A program made the position numbers and the translations under genes. Positions 8,001 through 16,179 of a stretch of DNA of 42,965 bases are shown one piece after another. The DNA is taken from NCBI GenBank assembly GCA_030145015.1, contig JAQYWI010000024.1, positions 1 through 42,965 on the forward strand, in the 5' to 3' direction. Each line of letters starts with the position of its first letter. Within the stretch, counting starts at the first letter, position 1. The notes under the pieces are model-generated. The model searched no databases, was not told where the DNA came from, and worked only from the letters and a program-made list of their open reading frames with translations. This stretch comes from Desulfobacterales bacterium. Its GTDB lineage: Bacteria; Desulfobacterota; Desulfobacteria; Desulfobacterales; JAHEIW01.

Positions 8001-10130
8001 ATTGCCCTTTTTGTTCCCTTCGCTTTTTGTATGGAACGTCTTTTGTTCTCGTTTGCAAACATTTACAAACGCATCATCGCCTTTTCGATTATTCTCATTT
8101 TGCTGATCGCCCTCATTTACAATGTGCATCCGGCATTTCGCCTGGCCTACAGTCCTATGGTTGTTATTCTGGCCTTTTTCATTATGGGGCTTTCCTTTAT
8201 GGTGACGCTGATCCTCTTTTTCCGTTTTGAAGGCGAGATGACCCGGCTTCAAACCCGGGCCAAAGTGATTCAGTCTGAAGAACTCGGACGCTGGAAAGCG
8301 TTTGTTGCCGCTTTCATGCTGGGCGTCAGCAATTTAAGACGCCGCCGCCTGCGAACCGCCTTGACCTGTGCCACGCTGATAATTTTAACTTTTACGATAA
8401 TGAGCTTTACGGCCGTCAAGTCCATGCGGCACCATGCCAGGCTACTGTACGAACCGACTGCTCCCTACACGGGATTCCTTTTAAAAAATGTCAACTGGCG
8501 TGATTTGCCCCCGCAGGCGTTGGAGTTCATCACCAACAATTTTGCCCAAAAAGGGATTAGCGTTCCGCGTGTCTGGTTGGAAGATCAGGATAAAACCCGG
8601 TCTCCCCGGATACCGGTTTATTATAACGGCCGGTCATTTGAGGCCCAGGGTCTTGTCGGCCTATCCCATCTGGAACCCCGTGTTTTAGGACTTGATGAGA
8701 TCCTCATCGGCGGGCGCTGGCTGGCGGAAAATGAGCTGGATACGATCCTTTTGCCCGAGCGCATGGCAAAAAATCTGGGGATCAACCCTCAGCATCCGGA
8801 AGGTGCAACGGTGTCCGTTTGGGGCATGCCGTTTGAAGTGGTCGGGGTTTTTGCGGGCGAAAAACTGCAGCAGCGACCTGATCTGGACGGAGAGCCTTTA
8901 ACGCCGATCACATTTCCGAGGGAGGTTTCTACCGCGATGACCGAGGTGGAGGCCAGTGCCCTTGAATCCGGTGATGAGGTGCGCGAATTTCAGAGTCGCT
9001 ATCAGCATATCCCCGGTGATTTGACCATGATCATCCCCTATCGGAGCCTTCTGGCGGCCGGGGGCCATCTGAAAGGCGTCGCGATCGTGCCGCATGCCTC
9101 CCCAACATCCATCCAGGAAACGGCACAGAACCTGGTGGATCGCTTCGGGCTGTCGCTGTTCAGCGGTGAGCCGGACGGGACCTATCTTTATCACGCCAGC
9201 GATACGATGAGTTACAGCGGGGTCCCCAATATCATCATTCCCATTATCATCTCGGTGTTTATTGTCTTAAATACCATGATCGGCAGCGTTTATGAACGCA
9301 AGCGCGAAATCGCAATTTACACGTCGGTCGGATTGGCGCCGTCGCATGTGTCGTTTTTGTTTATCGCTGAAGCCATGGCCATGGCCGTCATCAGTGTGGT
9401 TCTGGGTTATCTTCTGGCGCAGACGTCAGCCAAGCTGTTCGCCGAAACGTCGCTGTGGGCCGGCATTACCGTTAATTATTCTTCCTGGGCCGGCGTGGCC
9501 GCCATGATTTTAGTGATCATGGTTGTACTGGTTTCCGTTATCTACCCGTCAAAAGTGGCCGCACAAATTGCCATCCCCGATGTCAATCGGGCCTGGACGC
9601 TCCCCAAAGCAGACGGCAACATCCTGGAAGTCACGTTGCCTTTCTATATGAGTTATAGCGAACATCGCAGCATCGGCGGGTTCCTGCTGGAATTTTTCCA
9701 AAGCCACCAGGATGTATCCCACGGCTTGTTTTCAACCGGTGAAATTGATTTTGGCTTTATCTGCCAGACGGCTCCCGGTCTTTCCGATGACGCTGATGAC
9801 TGCCCCCAGGAAGCCTGTGAGTTTGACGCCTGTCTTCAGGTTCGATCCAGTGTCTGGCTGGCACCGTTTGACTTTGGGATCAACCAGCGCGTGGATCTGC
9901 AGTTTTGTCCGGCTGAAGATGAGCCCGGGTTTCTTGAAATCAAGATCCGCTTGATTCGTGAATCGGGTGAAGCCAATGCCTGGCGGCGGATTAATAAAGG
10001 ATTTTTGCACAACGTTCGTAAACAGCTGCTATTGTGGCGATCCTTTGATCTGCCCACCAAAGAACACTATGAACGGTTGTTGACAGAAGCCGAAAAGGAA
10101 ATGGGAATCGAATCAAATTCGCAAAATTGA
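5094..10130 (+). CDS. Fusion of PA/M28-peptidase-like ectodomain with FtsX-type permease
   Basis: The frame has up to 1678 codons. A hydrophobic segment at about residues 56-75 ending SAAAAQ acts as a signal peptide or anchor. A PA-like segment follows at about 165-225, then an M28-like region at 300-365 (SPGADEAVSIATLLELAR). The canonical metal ligands look altered: HxD reads FYD, GAND reads GADE, and the EE pair reads HA, so peptidase activity is doubtful. Membrane helices at about 962-1043, an FtsX unit with helices near 1086-1110, 1379-1443 and 1465-1490 (loop YERKREIAIYTSVG), and a cytoplasmic C-terminus of about 175 residues complete it. The true start is uncertain: ATG at 5094 translates through a repeat, whereas TTG at 5256 directly precedes the signal segment but would leave the RRK positives outside. 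It is the likely permease partner of the ATPase at 4124. Confidence 0.8.
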   Translation: MQVLPIIRHIACVSRLVSPAVSNQQPAASTQKQVPRSQWAEASGQQPAARVRRKLHWIPLAVLGYLLWISAAAAQITEQRLPDSFTDIIGKLSSLADRSTGTVENQEAAVYIKEQLQQLGYEDVGSYRFSVPVIRNEKSTLSLPKRNIQIDLRPLTGNAVTPQTVAPPGISGPLIYAGSGELKRLNGKQIAGSIILMELDSGKNWLQAANLGARALIYIGRKDTPRIFFQEKFELSPLQFPRFWIPRAQALEVFGDFENAPDGRIAADVRLISRTRWQLTSSENIYCFVNGTDPKLKERLIMVEAFYDSTATVAGLSPGADEAVSIATLLELARFLKEHPPKRSVLLVASSGHAQTLAGMREMIWSISARSKDLRALNKSSKNLAKETRRTIKLLKNISLDSAAKSESADAETTRILKAAIDERLKTESDRVSRELMRLRLEQKDQADAEQIQKLSDERLLLKRLMWSSDFLDLSAEDRQALSEFIPKTIQDQKAILADASRHSREISDARSFRSQVKAYDLDVAVSLHLSSHGDGFGAFNYGWMFPFRPRIKRTAIYSTLDEVLREGATRVENALGYAGMYKDSLRPSRKRSWQSYFLDQPFLGGELTAIGGIHGLTFVTTHDARARWGTPDDTPQHVDAVFALKQSAVISKLIEHLAQAPRLHDNVFPRFGYAAVAGSAKFLRHGELFADQPAPGTVMLCYQGPARFYVMVDHLGMFNLRGVADSKHTYHKIIFEGYKFDTKSGDIIWTIDKNKTGKAAYRVKMFRRLMETNLIMFASQGTTLFNLLEPRTFRHLSKVKVIDGRRESDPMRWFMSRLDTWISNYSNASIITTVFLEPGTPLKLTLSDSVLRNKLILINASEDKSTGTGYMVGKTPFIHRTEYRVARDMWLLLEPRISNLEKRGIFNDRIRKLQIEGIGALKAAQLAFENKLYDQALEASVRSWALASRVYDDIEKTQKDVLYGVLFYIALFVPFAFCMERLLFSFANIYKRIIAFSIILILLIALIYNVHPAFRLAYSPMVVILAFFIMGLSFMVTLILFFRFEGEMTRLQTRAKVIQSEELGRWKAFVAAFMLGVSNLRRRRLRTALTCATLIILTFTIMSFTAVKSMRHHARLLYEPTAPYTGFLLKNVNWRDLPPQALEFITNNFAQKGISVPRVWLEDQDKTRSPRIPVYYNGRSFEAQGLVGLSHLEPRVLGLDEILIGGRWLAENELDTILLPERMAKNLGINPQHPEGATVSVWGMPFEVVGVFAGEKLQQRPDLDGEPLTPITFPREVSTAMTEVEASALESGDEVREFQSRYQHIPGDLTMIIPYRSLLAAGGHLKGVAIVPHASPTSIQETAQNLVDRFGLSLFSGEPDGTYLYHASDTMSYSGVPNIIIPIIISVFIVLNTMIGSVYERKREIAIYTSVGLAPSHVSFLFIAEAMAMAVISVVLGYLLAQTSAKLFAETSLWAGITVNYSSWAGVAAMILVIMVVLVSVIYPSKVAAQIAIPDVNRAWTLPKADGNILEVTLPFYMSYSEHRSIGGFLLEFFQSHQDVSHGLFSTGEIDFGFICQTAPGLSDDADDCPQEACEFDACLQVRSSVWLAPFDFGINQRVDLQFCPAEDEPGFLEIKIRLIRESGEANAWRRINKGFLHNVRKQLLLWRSFDLPTKEHYERLLTEAEKEMGIESNSQN
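5155..5243. repeat. Degenerate CAGCAGCCAG/CAGAAGCCAGTGG low-complexity repeat
   Basis: Units such as CAGAAGCCAGTGG and CAGCAGCCAG recur imperfectly here, and a reverse-complement relative (GCTGCTGGCTTCTGGC) lies at 4868-4883. The repeat forms the 5' part of the long downstream open frame and translates to Gln/Ala/Ser-rich text ahead of the hydrophobic segment. It is probably invading intergenic DNA rather than protein-coding sequence. Confidence 0.65.
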
Positions 10131-10156
10131 TTTGAGAGGGTGTCAAGGATAAGAAG

Positions 10157-12196
10157 ATGATCGAAAATCAGCAACCCGCGACCGATGAAGAATCGCTGAC
10201 AACATACGGGGAAAAGAAATCCGGCCAGAAAATCCGTTTGCGCGCCATCCTGCTGGGCTCGCTTTTTGCGCTGGCGATTTGCCTGATAACGCCTTTTAAC
10301 AACGCCTACCGCCAGGCCACTCCCCTGGGCGGCGGGCATTTTCCCCTGGCGCCCTTTTACATTCTGGTGTGGCTGATGCTACTGACGGCCTTCCTACGCA
10401 TGATTTTCAAGAGTCGCAACCTGATTACCGGGAAAGAACTTTTGGTGTCCTGGGCGTTGATGGTGTTGCTGTCCGGTGTCGCCTGGACGGGTCTGGCGCG
10501 GACCTTTTTTGTTAATTTAACCGCTCCGTTTCATTTTGCCACCCTTGAAAACCGCTGGTCGGAAGTGCTGCACCCGCTTCTTCCAGTGAGCTGGTATCCC
10601 CAGAGCAAAGAGGCCGTCGCCAGTATATACAACGGCCTTTCGGGGGGCCGGCAGCTGGGGTGGTTCGATGTTCTCAAACAGATTCAATGGGATGCGTGGC
10701 TGCCCCCGTTGCTGACCTGGACTGCATTTATCCTGCTTTGCTATTTTGTCATGATCTGCATCGTTAATCTGTTAAGCAAGCAGCCATTATACAATGAACG
10801 CATGAACTTTCCGCTCTTGCGGGTGCCGTTTATGATGGAGGAGGCCCTCGATCAGACCGGGCTGGGTCGGTTTTTTGCGAACCGTTTTCTTATCGCAGGT
10901 CTGATGGTCCCGGTTTGCCTGCACACGTTCAACGGGCTGGGATTTTATTACCCATCCATCCCTCAGATTCCAACCCTGATTTTGGCCGGACCCTATTTTC
11001 CAAAAGTCGGTCTTCTTTCCGGATTTCTTAAACTAAAAATCTTTATTTACCCGGCGTTTATCGGCTTTGCTTTTTTAACCTCCAAACAGATTTCTTTTTC
11101 CTTCTGGTTCTTTTTCATATTAGGCACCCTGCTGTTTGGCCTGCTCAGCGTTTTGGGATTCAATATCCCCGCCGCTGCAATGGGTGTGACGTTTGGTCCG
11201 ACCATTTCACGCCCGGAAGAGACCCAGATGATTGGTGCCTACATTGTTTTTTTTGTATTTCTAGCCTGGCTGGCCCGATTTCATTTTATTGATATTGTGC
11301 GTCAGGGTATTGGTTTTAAAAAGGAAGCGGATTTGGAATCCGAATGGCTCTCCACGCGCTTTGCTTTCTGGGGATTTGTTCTGGGGAGCCTGGGGATTGT
11401 CATCTGGTGCAATTTTTTCGGTATTCCATTTTTATTTTCTATTCTGATCGTTTTTGCTTTTTTTATGTTTACCCTGGTGGCCATGCGGGTGATTTGCCAG
11501 GGCGGACTCGCCTATTTTACGTTAACCGCTGCCCCCATGGACGGGCTGATGGCTTTTATCGGTCCCAAATTTTTAACAAGCGTTGGAATCCTCGTCGCCG
11601 CTGTTATTCAGAAGGTACTGTTTGTTGATTTGCGGGAATCGCTTATGCCGTCCTTACTGCATGCCCGCAAACTCACGGATAAAACCCGTAACAGTCGATT
11701 GATTTTTTTAGCCATTGCGATCACGTTAATTGCCGGTGTGTTGATCTCATTGCTGGCCATGCTGGCACTTTGCCACAAATTCGGCGTTCGTGAGTTGGAG
11801 CTGGACTGGGCCACGCGTACCACGGTTGCGGTTTATGATAACATTTACAGCCTGGTTGAATCACCCATAAAGCCCGGAGAATGGGTCCTGATCTTTTCGA
11901 TTGCAGGCGCTGTCGTCATGCTGGTTTTAGTCATCTGTTATCATCGCTTTTACTGGTGGCCGATCCATCCGATCGGTTACCTGACCGCTTACAGCTCTGC
12001 CATGCGGATTCTGTGGTTCAGCTTTTTTGTGGGATGGGCCTGTAACGCATTGTGTATGCGCTACGGAGGTGTCGGGCTGTTTAAAAAACTGCGTTATTTT
12101 TTTGTTGGATTAATCATCGGCGATTTTTTTATGGCCGGCACATGGGCCATTGTCGGGCTTTTTAAATATTCGAGTTATTTGGCGTTACCCAACTGA
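10157..12196 (+). CDS. DUF6785/DUF6784-type (OPT-like) polytopic membrane protein
   Basis: This 679-residue, very hydrophobic protein has more than ten predicted membrane spans after a cytoplasmic N-terminus of about 30 residues. The stretch LLTWTAFILLCYFVMICIVN followed by NERMNFPLLRVP, and the C-terminal WPIHPIGYLTAY and MRYGGVGLFKKL, match my recollection of the DUF6785 and DUF6784 families, which resemble oligopeptide (OPT) transporters and are common in Planctomycetes. The function is unknown; small-peptide or metal-chelate transport would be a guess. It begins 26 nt after the M28/FtsX fusion gene with AAGGAT as Shine-Dalgarno, so the two are probably in one operon. It is followed by a second protein of similar size and character. 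Confidence 0.75.
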   Translation: MIENQQPATDEESLTTYGEKKSGQKIRLRAILLGSLFALAICLITPFNNAYRQATPLGGGHFPLAPFYILVWLMLLTAFLRMIFKSRNLITGKELLVSWALMVLLSGVAWTGLARTFFVNLTAPFHFATLENRWSEVLHPLLPVSWYPQSKEAVASIYNGLSGGRQLGWFDVLKQIQWDAWLPPLLTWTAFILLCYFVMICIVNLLSKQPLYNERMNFPLLRVPFMMEEALDQTGLGRFFANRFLIAGLMVPVCLHTFNGLGFYYPSIPQIPTLILAGPYFPKVGLLSGFLKLKIFIYPAFIGFAFLTSKQISFSFWFFFILGTLLFGLLSVLGFNIPAAAMGVTFGPTISRPEETQMIGAYIVFFVFLAWLARFHFIDIVRQGIGFKKEADLESEWLSTRFAFWGFVLGSLGIVIWCNFFGIPFLFSILIVFAFFMFTLVAMRVICQGGLAYFTLTAAPMDGLMAFIGPKFLTSVGILVAAVIQKVLFVDLRESLMPSLLHARKLTDKTRNSRLIFLAIAITLIAGVLISLLAMLALCHKFGVRELELDWATRTTVAVYDNIYSLVESPIKPGEWVLIFSIAGAVVMLVLVICYHRFYWWPIHPIGYLTAYSSAMRILWFSFFVGWACNALCMRYGGVGLFKKLRYFFVGLIIGDFFMAGTWAIVGLFKYSSYLALPN

Positions 12197-12341
12197 GTTG
12201 CGCGTTGCGAGTCTCGCGTTTCGTGTTGGTAAAAGGATTAAGCTCTAATTTTTGATAAAAGCAATCCAGATAATATAATCTTTTTCGACTCTAATCGTTA
12301 TCGACCTGTAACTCGTAACCCGTAACCCGGAACTCAAGAAT
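12197..12341. repeat. Spacer with CGTAACCCGTAACCC-type low-complexity repeat
   Basis: GCGCGTTGCGAGTCTCGCG-like text at 12200-12225 and CTCGTAACCCGTAACCCGGA at 12310-12331 are low-complexity repeats of the kind seen elsewhere in this window's intergenic regions. No gene or clear promoter was seen. Confidence 0.45.
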
Positions 12342-14303
12342 ATGTACGAAGACAAGGAACTTCAAGAGTATCGCGACCTGTTGAAAACACCGGAGCACTT
12401 TGAAGAGGGCTTTGACTGGAAGACTGTTGTCGGGGCGATTTTCATTGGCTTTCTCATGATGCCCGGTAGCATGTATCTGCAGCTGGTCATCGGCACCGGA
12501 ATCGGACCTGCTGCCCGCTGGGTAACCATTATCTTATTTGCTGAACTGGCGAAGCGGTCATACAGTGAATTGAAACAGCAGGAAATATTTCTGCTGTATT
12601 ATATGGCCGGAGCGGCTTTAGCCACACCCTTTCAGGGCCTGTTGTGGAATCAGTACCTGGTGCAGTCCGATGCGGCCCGGATGCTGGGGGTCGTCGAGTT
12701 CATTCCCACCTGGGTGGCTCCGGCCGCGGCGTCAGATTCGCTGGTAGAACGCACGTTTTTACACCGGGATTGGCTTATCCCGATTTTGTTGCTGGTGGGC
12801 ACCCAGATTATTCAGCGTGTCGATCAATTTGGTCTGGGGTATGCCCTTTTTCGGATTACCTCCGATGTCGAAAAACTGCCATTCCCCATGGCTCCGGTAG
12901 CGGCTCTTGGAACCATGGCCCTGGCTGAATCCACCGAAGAAAAGGAGAAAAGCTGGAAATGGCGCGTTTTTTCAATCGGCAGTATTATCGGCTTGGCCTT
13001 TGGGAGCATTTACGTGCTTCTGCCGACGGTGTCCGGGCTGATTCTGATGGAGCCGATTCGGCTGATTCCGATTCCCTGGATCGATCTGACCGCTCACACC
13101 GAAGGCGTGCTGCCGGCGGTTGCCACCGGAATTCAGCTGGATCTGGGCCTGGTTTTTCTCGGCATGGTACTACCTTTCTGGGCGGTCATCGGAGGTCTGA
13201 TCGGCATCATCATTACGATAGTTGCCAATCCGATTCTTTACAAAAACGGAATTCTTACCCGCTGGCATCCCGGGATGGAAACCGTTGATACCATATTTGC
13301 AAATAATTTTGATTTTTACATGAGTTTTAGCATCGGTTTGGGCCTGGCGATTGCCTTCATCGGTATTTGGCATGTGGCACGCTCCTTCAGTAAAAGCGAC
13401 TCGACTCAAAAAGGCAGTTTGCGGGATTTGTTTCGGCCGCCTCCCGGCCGCGGGGATTTTAATTTCTGGATTTCGATCGGCATATATGTTTTTTCAACGA
13501 TTTCCTATGTCTTGCTCTGCCTCTGGCTGGTCCCCAATTTCCCCTGGATCTTTTTTATCGCCTACGGGTTTATATACACACCGATCGTTTCCTACATTAC
13601 CGCCCGGATGGAAGGTATTGCCGGGCAGTTTGTGAGCTTGCCCCTGGTCAGAGAAATCAGCTTTATCGCCGGCGCCAAATATTTCGGTTATCAGGGCATT
13701 GAGATCTGGTATGCGCCGATCCCGATTCATAATTATGGCGAAGCGACCGTTAATTTTCGACAAATCGAGTTGACCGGCACGAGTATACGCGGAATTATCA
13801 AGTCCGAAATTGTGGTGTTTCCGATTGTCATGACAGCCAGCCTGCTTTTTTCACAATTTATCTGGCGCCTGGCCCCGATACCCTCCAGTGCTTATCCTTT
13901 TGCCCAGGAAATCTGGCATTTACAGGCGCTGAACACCCTGCTGATGCAAAGCTCCACCCTGGAGGGCAATGCCGCCTTTTACCAGGCCCTCAACTTTATC
14001 TATGTAGCAGCCGGTGTGGGTTTGGGGGTGATCGTCTATGCCATATTGACCTTGTTTGGCCTCCCCATCATGCTGGTGTATGGAATGGTGCGCGGGCTGG
14101 GCCAGACGCTGCCCCACGGGCACATCCTTGAAGTGGCCGGCGCTTTGCTGGGCCGTTTCTTTTTCTTGAAACGTTATGGAGCCATGTGGCGTCAGTATGC
14201 GCCGGTACTGCTGGCCGGATTTTCTTGCGGCATGGGGCTAACCGGAATGTTTGCGATGGGAGTTACGCTGATACTCAAATCCCTGGGCCGGCTCGCCTAT
14301 TAA
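12342..14303 (+). CDS. OPT-like peptide transporter family membrane protein
   Basis: This 653-residue polytopic protein starts with an acidic cytoplasmic segment (MYEDKELQEYRDLL), followed by many hydrophobic helices such as WKTVVGAIFIGFLMMPGSMY and an ELAKRSYSELKQQEIFLLYY loop. Its size, spacing of helices and Gly/Pro-rich helix breaks resemble OPT-superfamily transporters; automatic annotation of relatives is usually 'peptide transporter'. It lies 145 nt after the DUF6785-type gene and probably forms a pair with it, perhaps as a heteromeric complex. The substrate is unknown. The Shine-Dalgarno (GGAA) is weak, so this start is moderately certain. Confidence 0.75.
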   Translation: MYEDKELQEYRDLLKTPEHFEEGFDWKTVVGAIFIGFLMMPGSMYLQLVIGTGIGPAARWVTIILFAELAKRSYSELKQQEIFLLYYMAGAALATPFQGLLWNQYLVQSDAARMLGVVEFIPTWVAPAAASDSLVERTFLHRDWLIPILLLVGTQIIQRVDQFGLGYALFRITSDVEKLPFPMAPVAALGTMALAESTEEKEKSWKWRVFSIGSIIGLAFGSIYVLLPTVSGLILMEPIRLIPIPWIDLTAHTEGVLPAVATGIQLDLGLVFLGMVLPFWAVIGGLIGIIITIVANPILYKNGILTRWHPGMETVDTIFANNFDFYMSFSIGLGLAIAFIGIWHVARSFSKSDSTQKGSLRDLFRPPPGRGDFNFWISIGIYVFSTISYVLLCLWLVPNFPWIFFIAYGFIYTPIVSYITARMEGIAGQFVSLPLVREISFIAGAKYFGYQGIEIWYAPIPIHNYGEATVNFRQIELTGTSIRGIIKSEIVVFPIVMTASLLFSQFIWRLAPIPSSAYPFAQEIWHLQALNTLLMQSSTLEGNAAFYQALNFIYVAAGVGLGVIVYAILTLFGLPIMLVYGMVRGLGQTLPHGHILEVAGALLGRFFFLKRYGAMWRQYAPVLLAGFSCGMGLTGMFAMGVTLILKSLGRLAY

Positions 14304-14337
14304 TTCCTGATTGATTTCAATTCATTCTCTTTAAATA

Positions 14338-14474
14338 TAGAAGTGCCTAAAATGCCTAAAATGAGCTAAAATGCCTAAAATTATGGTGTCGCTCGCGCGC
14401 CGTTGTTTTTTTAAAATGTTAGAATTCCTCAATTTTAGGCATTTTAGATCATTTTAAATTTTAGCTCATTTTTA
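14338..14474. repeat. GCCTAAA palindromic repeat family, copy 1
   Basis: The left arm (AGTGCCTAAAATGCC, then AATGAGCTAAAATGCC) is mirrored by the right arm (TTTTAGGCATTTTAGATC, then TTTAGCTCATT), with a core containing TATGGTGTCGCT and AGAATTCCT. Related copies lie at 22441-22638, 24092-24182 and 39691-39831. The whole 14304-14640 gap contains no gene apart from this repeat and an AT-rich leader to the next gene. Confidence 0.8.
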
Positions 14475-14640
14475 TAGGTTTATAATTTTACGATCTGGCG
14501 TTAATCAACCTCCGGCGGTTTGAGATAGGTTTTCGTATTTTAGTTGAAATACTTAAAAAAACCTAATATGGATAAATCGGAACCATAAAAGACAGGGTAT
14601 TTTTTGGTAGGATAACCCGGGTTTAAAAAGAGAGGTTGTT

Positions 14641-15261
14641 ATGAAAAACAAGTGGGTATTCGGTTTGGCATTGCTTCTTTTATTGGCCCCCGGCATGACC
14701 CGGGCAGAGGCGCCTCACCAGGTTGGCGGTTTTGCTTTGGGCCGCAACATCGCGGAGTATGAGGACCGGGTCATCATGGATACGGCGCTTCCGGTTCGAT
14801 ATTCGGAAAATATCCAGGAGCTTGAGATAAAATTTACACAAGGCTTTAAAAGCGGAATCATTGCCTATGGCACCTGCGCCAAGCCGGGTCATATTGCAAG
14901 GATCAAACTCAAATATGCGGATTCCAGCAAGGGATTCTACGAAAATTTGCTCAAACGATTCAAAAAGCGTTTCGGTGAGCCGGATGAGTATCGCGGCGAT
15001 CCCTTTGGTATTGCCAAGGCCTGGAAGTGGTCTTTTATCGATAAGCAGAACCAGCGCATCAGCCTCAACCTGCAGCACAACTCGATGGATGCAGAGGAAA
15101 AAAAGGGCAATGCCGTGAAAATTACAAATACAACGCTGATTGAAGAAGACGCGCTTTGTTACAAACGCAAGCAACTCGACCATCGGGAAAGACTTCGACA
15201 GCGAGAATGGAAGGCCGTAAATCCGGAATCAACCGGCTGGGATCTTTTCGTGCCGCGCTAG
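14641..15261 (+). CDS. Secreted protein of unknown function
   Basis: The 206-residue product starts with a clear Sec signal peptide (MKNKWVFGLALLLLLAPGM, probable cleavage after TRAEA). The mature part contains an EYEDRVIMDTALPVRYSENIQELEIKF segment whose pattern of beta strands resembles small periplasmic proteins, and KRFGEPDEYRGDPFG followed by KWSF at about 115-145. There are two Cys residues in the mature chain. I do not recognise a named family. AGAGAGG lies 6 bases upstream of the ATG. It is followed closely by the duplicated-domain protein and PqqD-like genes, so all three may serve one envelope function together with the upstream membrane proteins. Confidence 0.8.
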   Translation: MKNKWVFGLALLLLLAPGMTRAEAPHQVGGFALGRNIAEYEDRVIMDTALPVRYSENIQELEIKFTQGFKSGIIAYGTCAKPGHIARIKLKYADSSKGFYENLLKRFKKRFGEPDEYRGDPFGIAKAWKWSFIDKQNQRISLNLQHNSMDAEEKKGNAVKITNTTLIEEDALCYKRKQLDHRERLRQREWKAVNPESTGWDLFVPR

Positions 15262-15297
15262 CGGTCCGGTCAATGGGTTAAGTCGTCTAGTGATCAA

Positions 15298-16179
15298 ATG
15301 GAAGCAGCCTGGACAGAAGTTGCCTGGAATGGAATTCGTTTTCGCGCCCCGGCCGACTGGCAACTGGCCCAGATCGGTGCCCGTCATCTTGTGCTCGAAG
15401 ACGAAACCGCCCGGGTAATGGAGGTCAAATGGGCAAAGGTTAAAGGAAATTTTTCCCACCGGGCGCATCTCAAACGTTTAACTTCCCTCCAAAAAAAACA
15501 GGTTAGAAAAACTTTCAAAGCCGAACCGATCCCGGCTGATTGGGAAACGGTCCTGACGAACTTCAATGTCAGCGGGTTTTCCTGGCAGGGAAATTCGACT
15601 CACGGCCAGGGTGTTATTTTATTTTGTCCGAGCTGCCGCAAGGCGACCCTGATTCAATTTTTTCAGCAGAAATCGGTTGAGAATATCCGGGTTGCATCGC
15701 AAGTTTTGGATTCCTTTCGCGATCACCGCCAGGACGGCCAGGTCTTATGGTCCGCTTATGATATTCGTGCCATCGTCCCCGAAACCTATCAGCTGAAACG
15801 CCATCGATTTGAAGCCGGCAAATATGAGCTTGATTTTGCAGACGGCAGCCAGCATATCTGTTTGCATCGTTGGGCACTGGCGTCTGTTTTGCTGGCCGAT
15901 CAGGATCTGGTGCAGCTTGCCAGAATTGTTGCCGGTTTTAATAAGCCGGAACCGGTTGCCGGGAGCATGAATGGATGTGCTACGGCTGAATGGAGCCTGG
16001 CGCCCAAAATGGATTGGCAACGGTGGCTGGGACGCTTTAAACACAAGGCTTCATATTATTGGCTTGGACTTTGGCACCTGGAAGAAAAAAACCGCATCCT
16101 TGGCGTCCGTGCCGAAGGCAAGAAACCCCTCGACACCGAACTGCTGGACCGGATTTGTGCCCATTATGAGAGTATTTGA
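15298..16179 (+). CDS. Uncharacterised protein with an internal domain duplication, upstream of pqqD-like gene
   Basis: This 293-residue protein has no signal peptide and appears cytoplasmic. Two segments look alike: VAWNGIRFRAPADWQLAQIG with a following LVLED...MEVKWAK (about residues 8-48), and YDIRAIVPETYQLKRHRFEA with YELDFAD...ICLHRWA (about 153-195). This suggests two copies of one beta-rich domain. A CPSC motif lies near residues 108-112, but there is no second Cys pair to complete a zinc site. Its last 14 nucleotides overlap the PqqD-like gene, indicating translational coupling and a joint role. I cannot assign a function. Confidence 0.75.
   Translation: MEAAWTEVAWNGIRFRAPADWQLAQIGARHLVLEDETARVMEVKWAKVKGNFSHRAHLKRLTSLQKKQVRKTFKAEPIPADWETVLTNFNVSGFSWQGNSTHGQGVILFCPSCRKATLIQFFQQKSVENIRVASQVLDSFRDHRQDGQVLWSAYDIRAIVPETYQLKRHRFEAGKYELDFADGSQHICLHRWALASVLLADQDLVQLARIVAGFNKPEPVAGSMNGCATAEWSLAPKMDWQRWLGRFKHKASYYWLGLWHLEEKNRILGVRAEGKKPLDTELLDRICAHYESI

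Noticed and set aside
15971..16165. Upstream extension of the PqqD-like frame
   Set aside because: It overlaps about 200 bases of the preceding gene in another frame and lacks the PqqD motif; the ATG at 16166 gives the conserved product.
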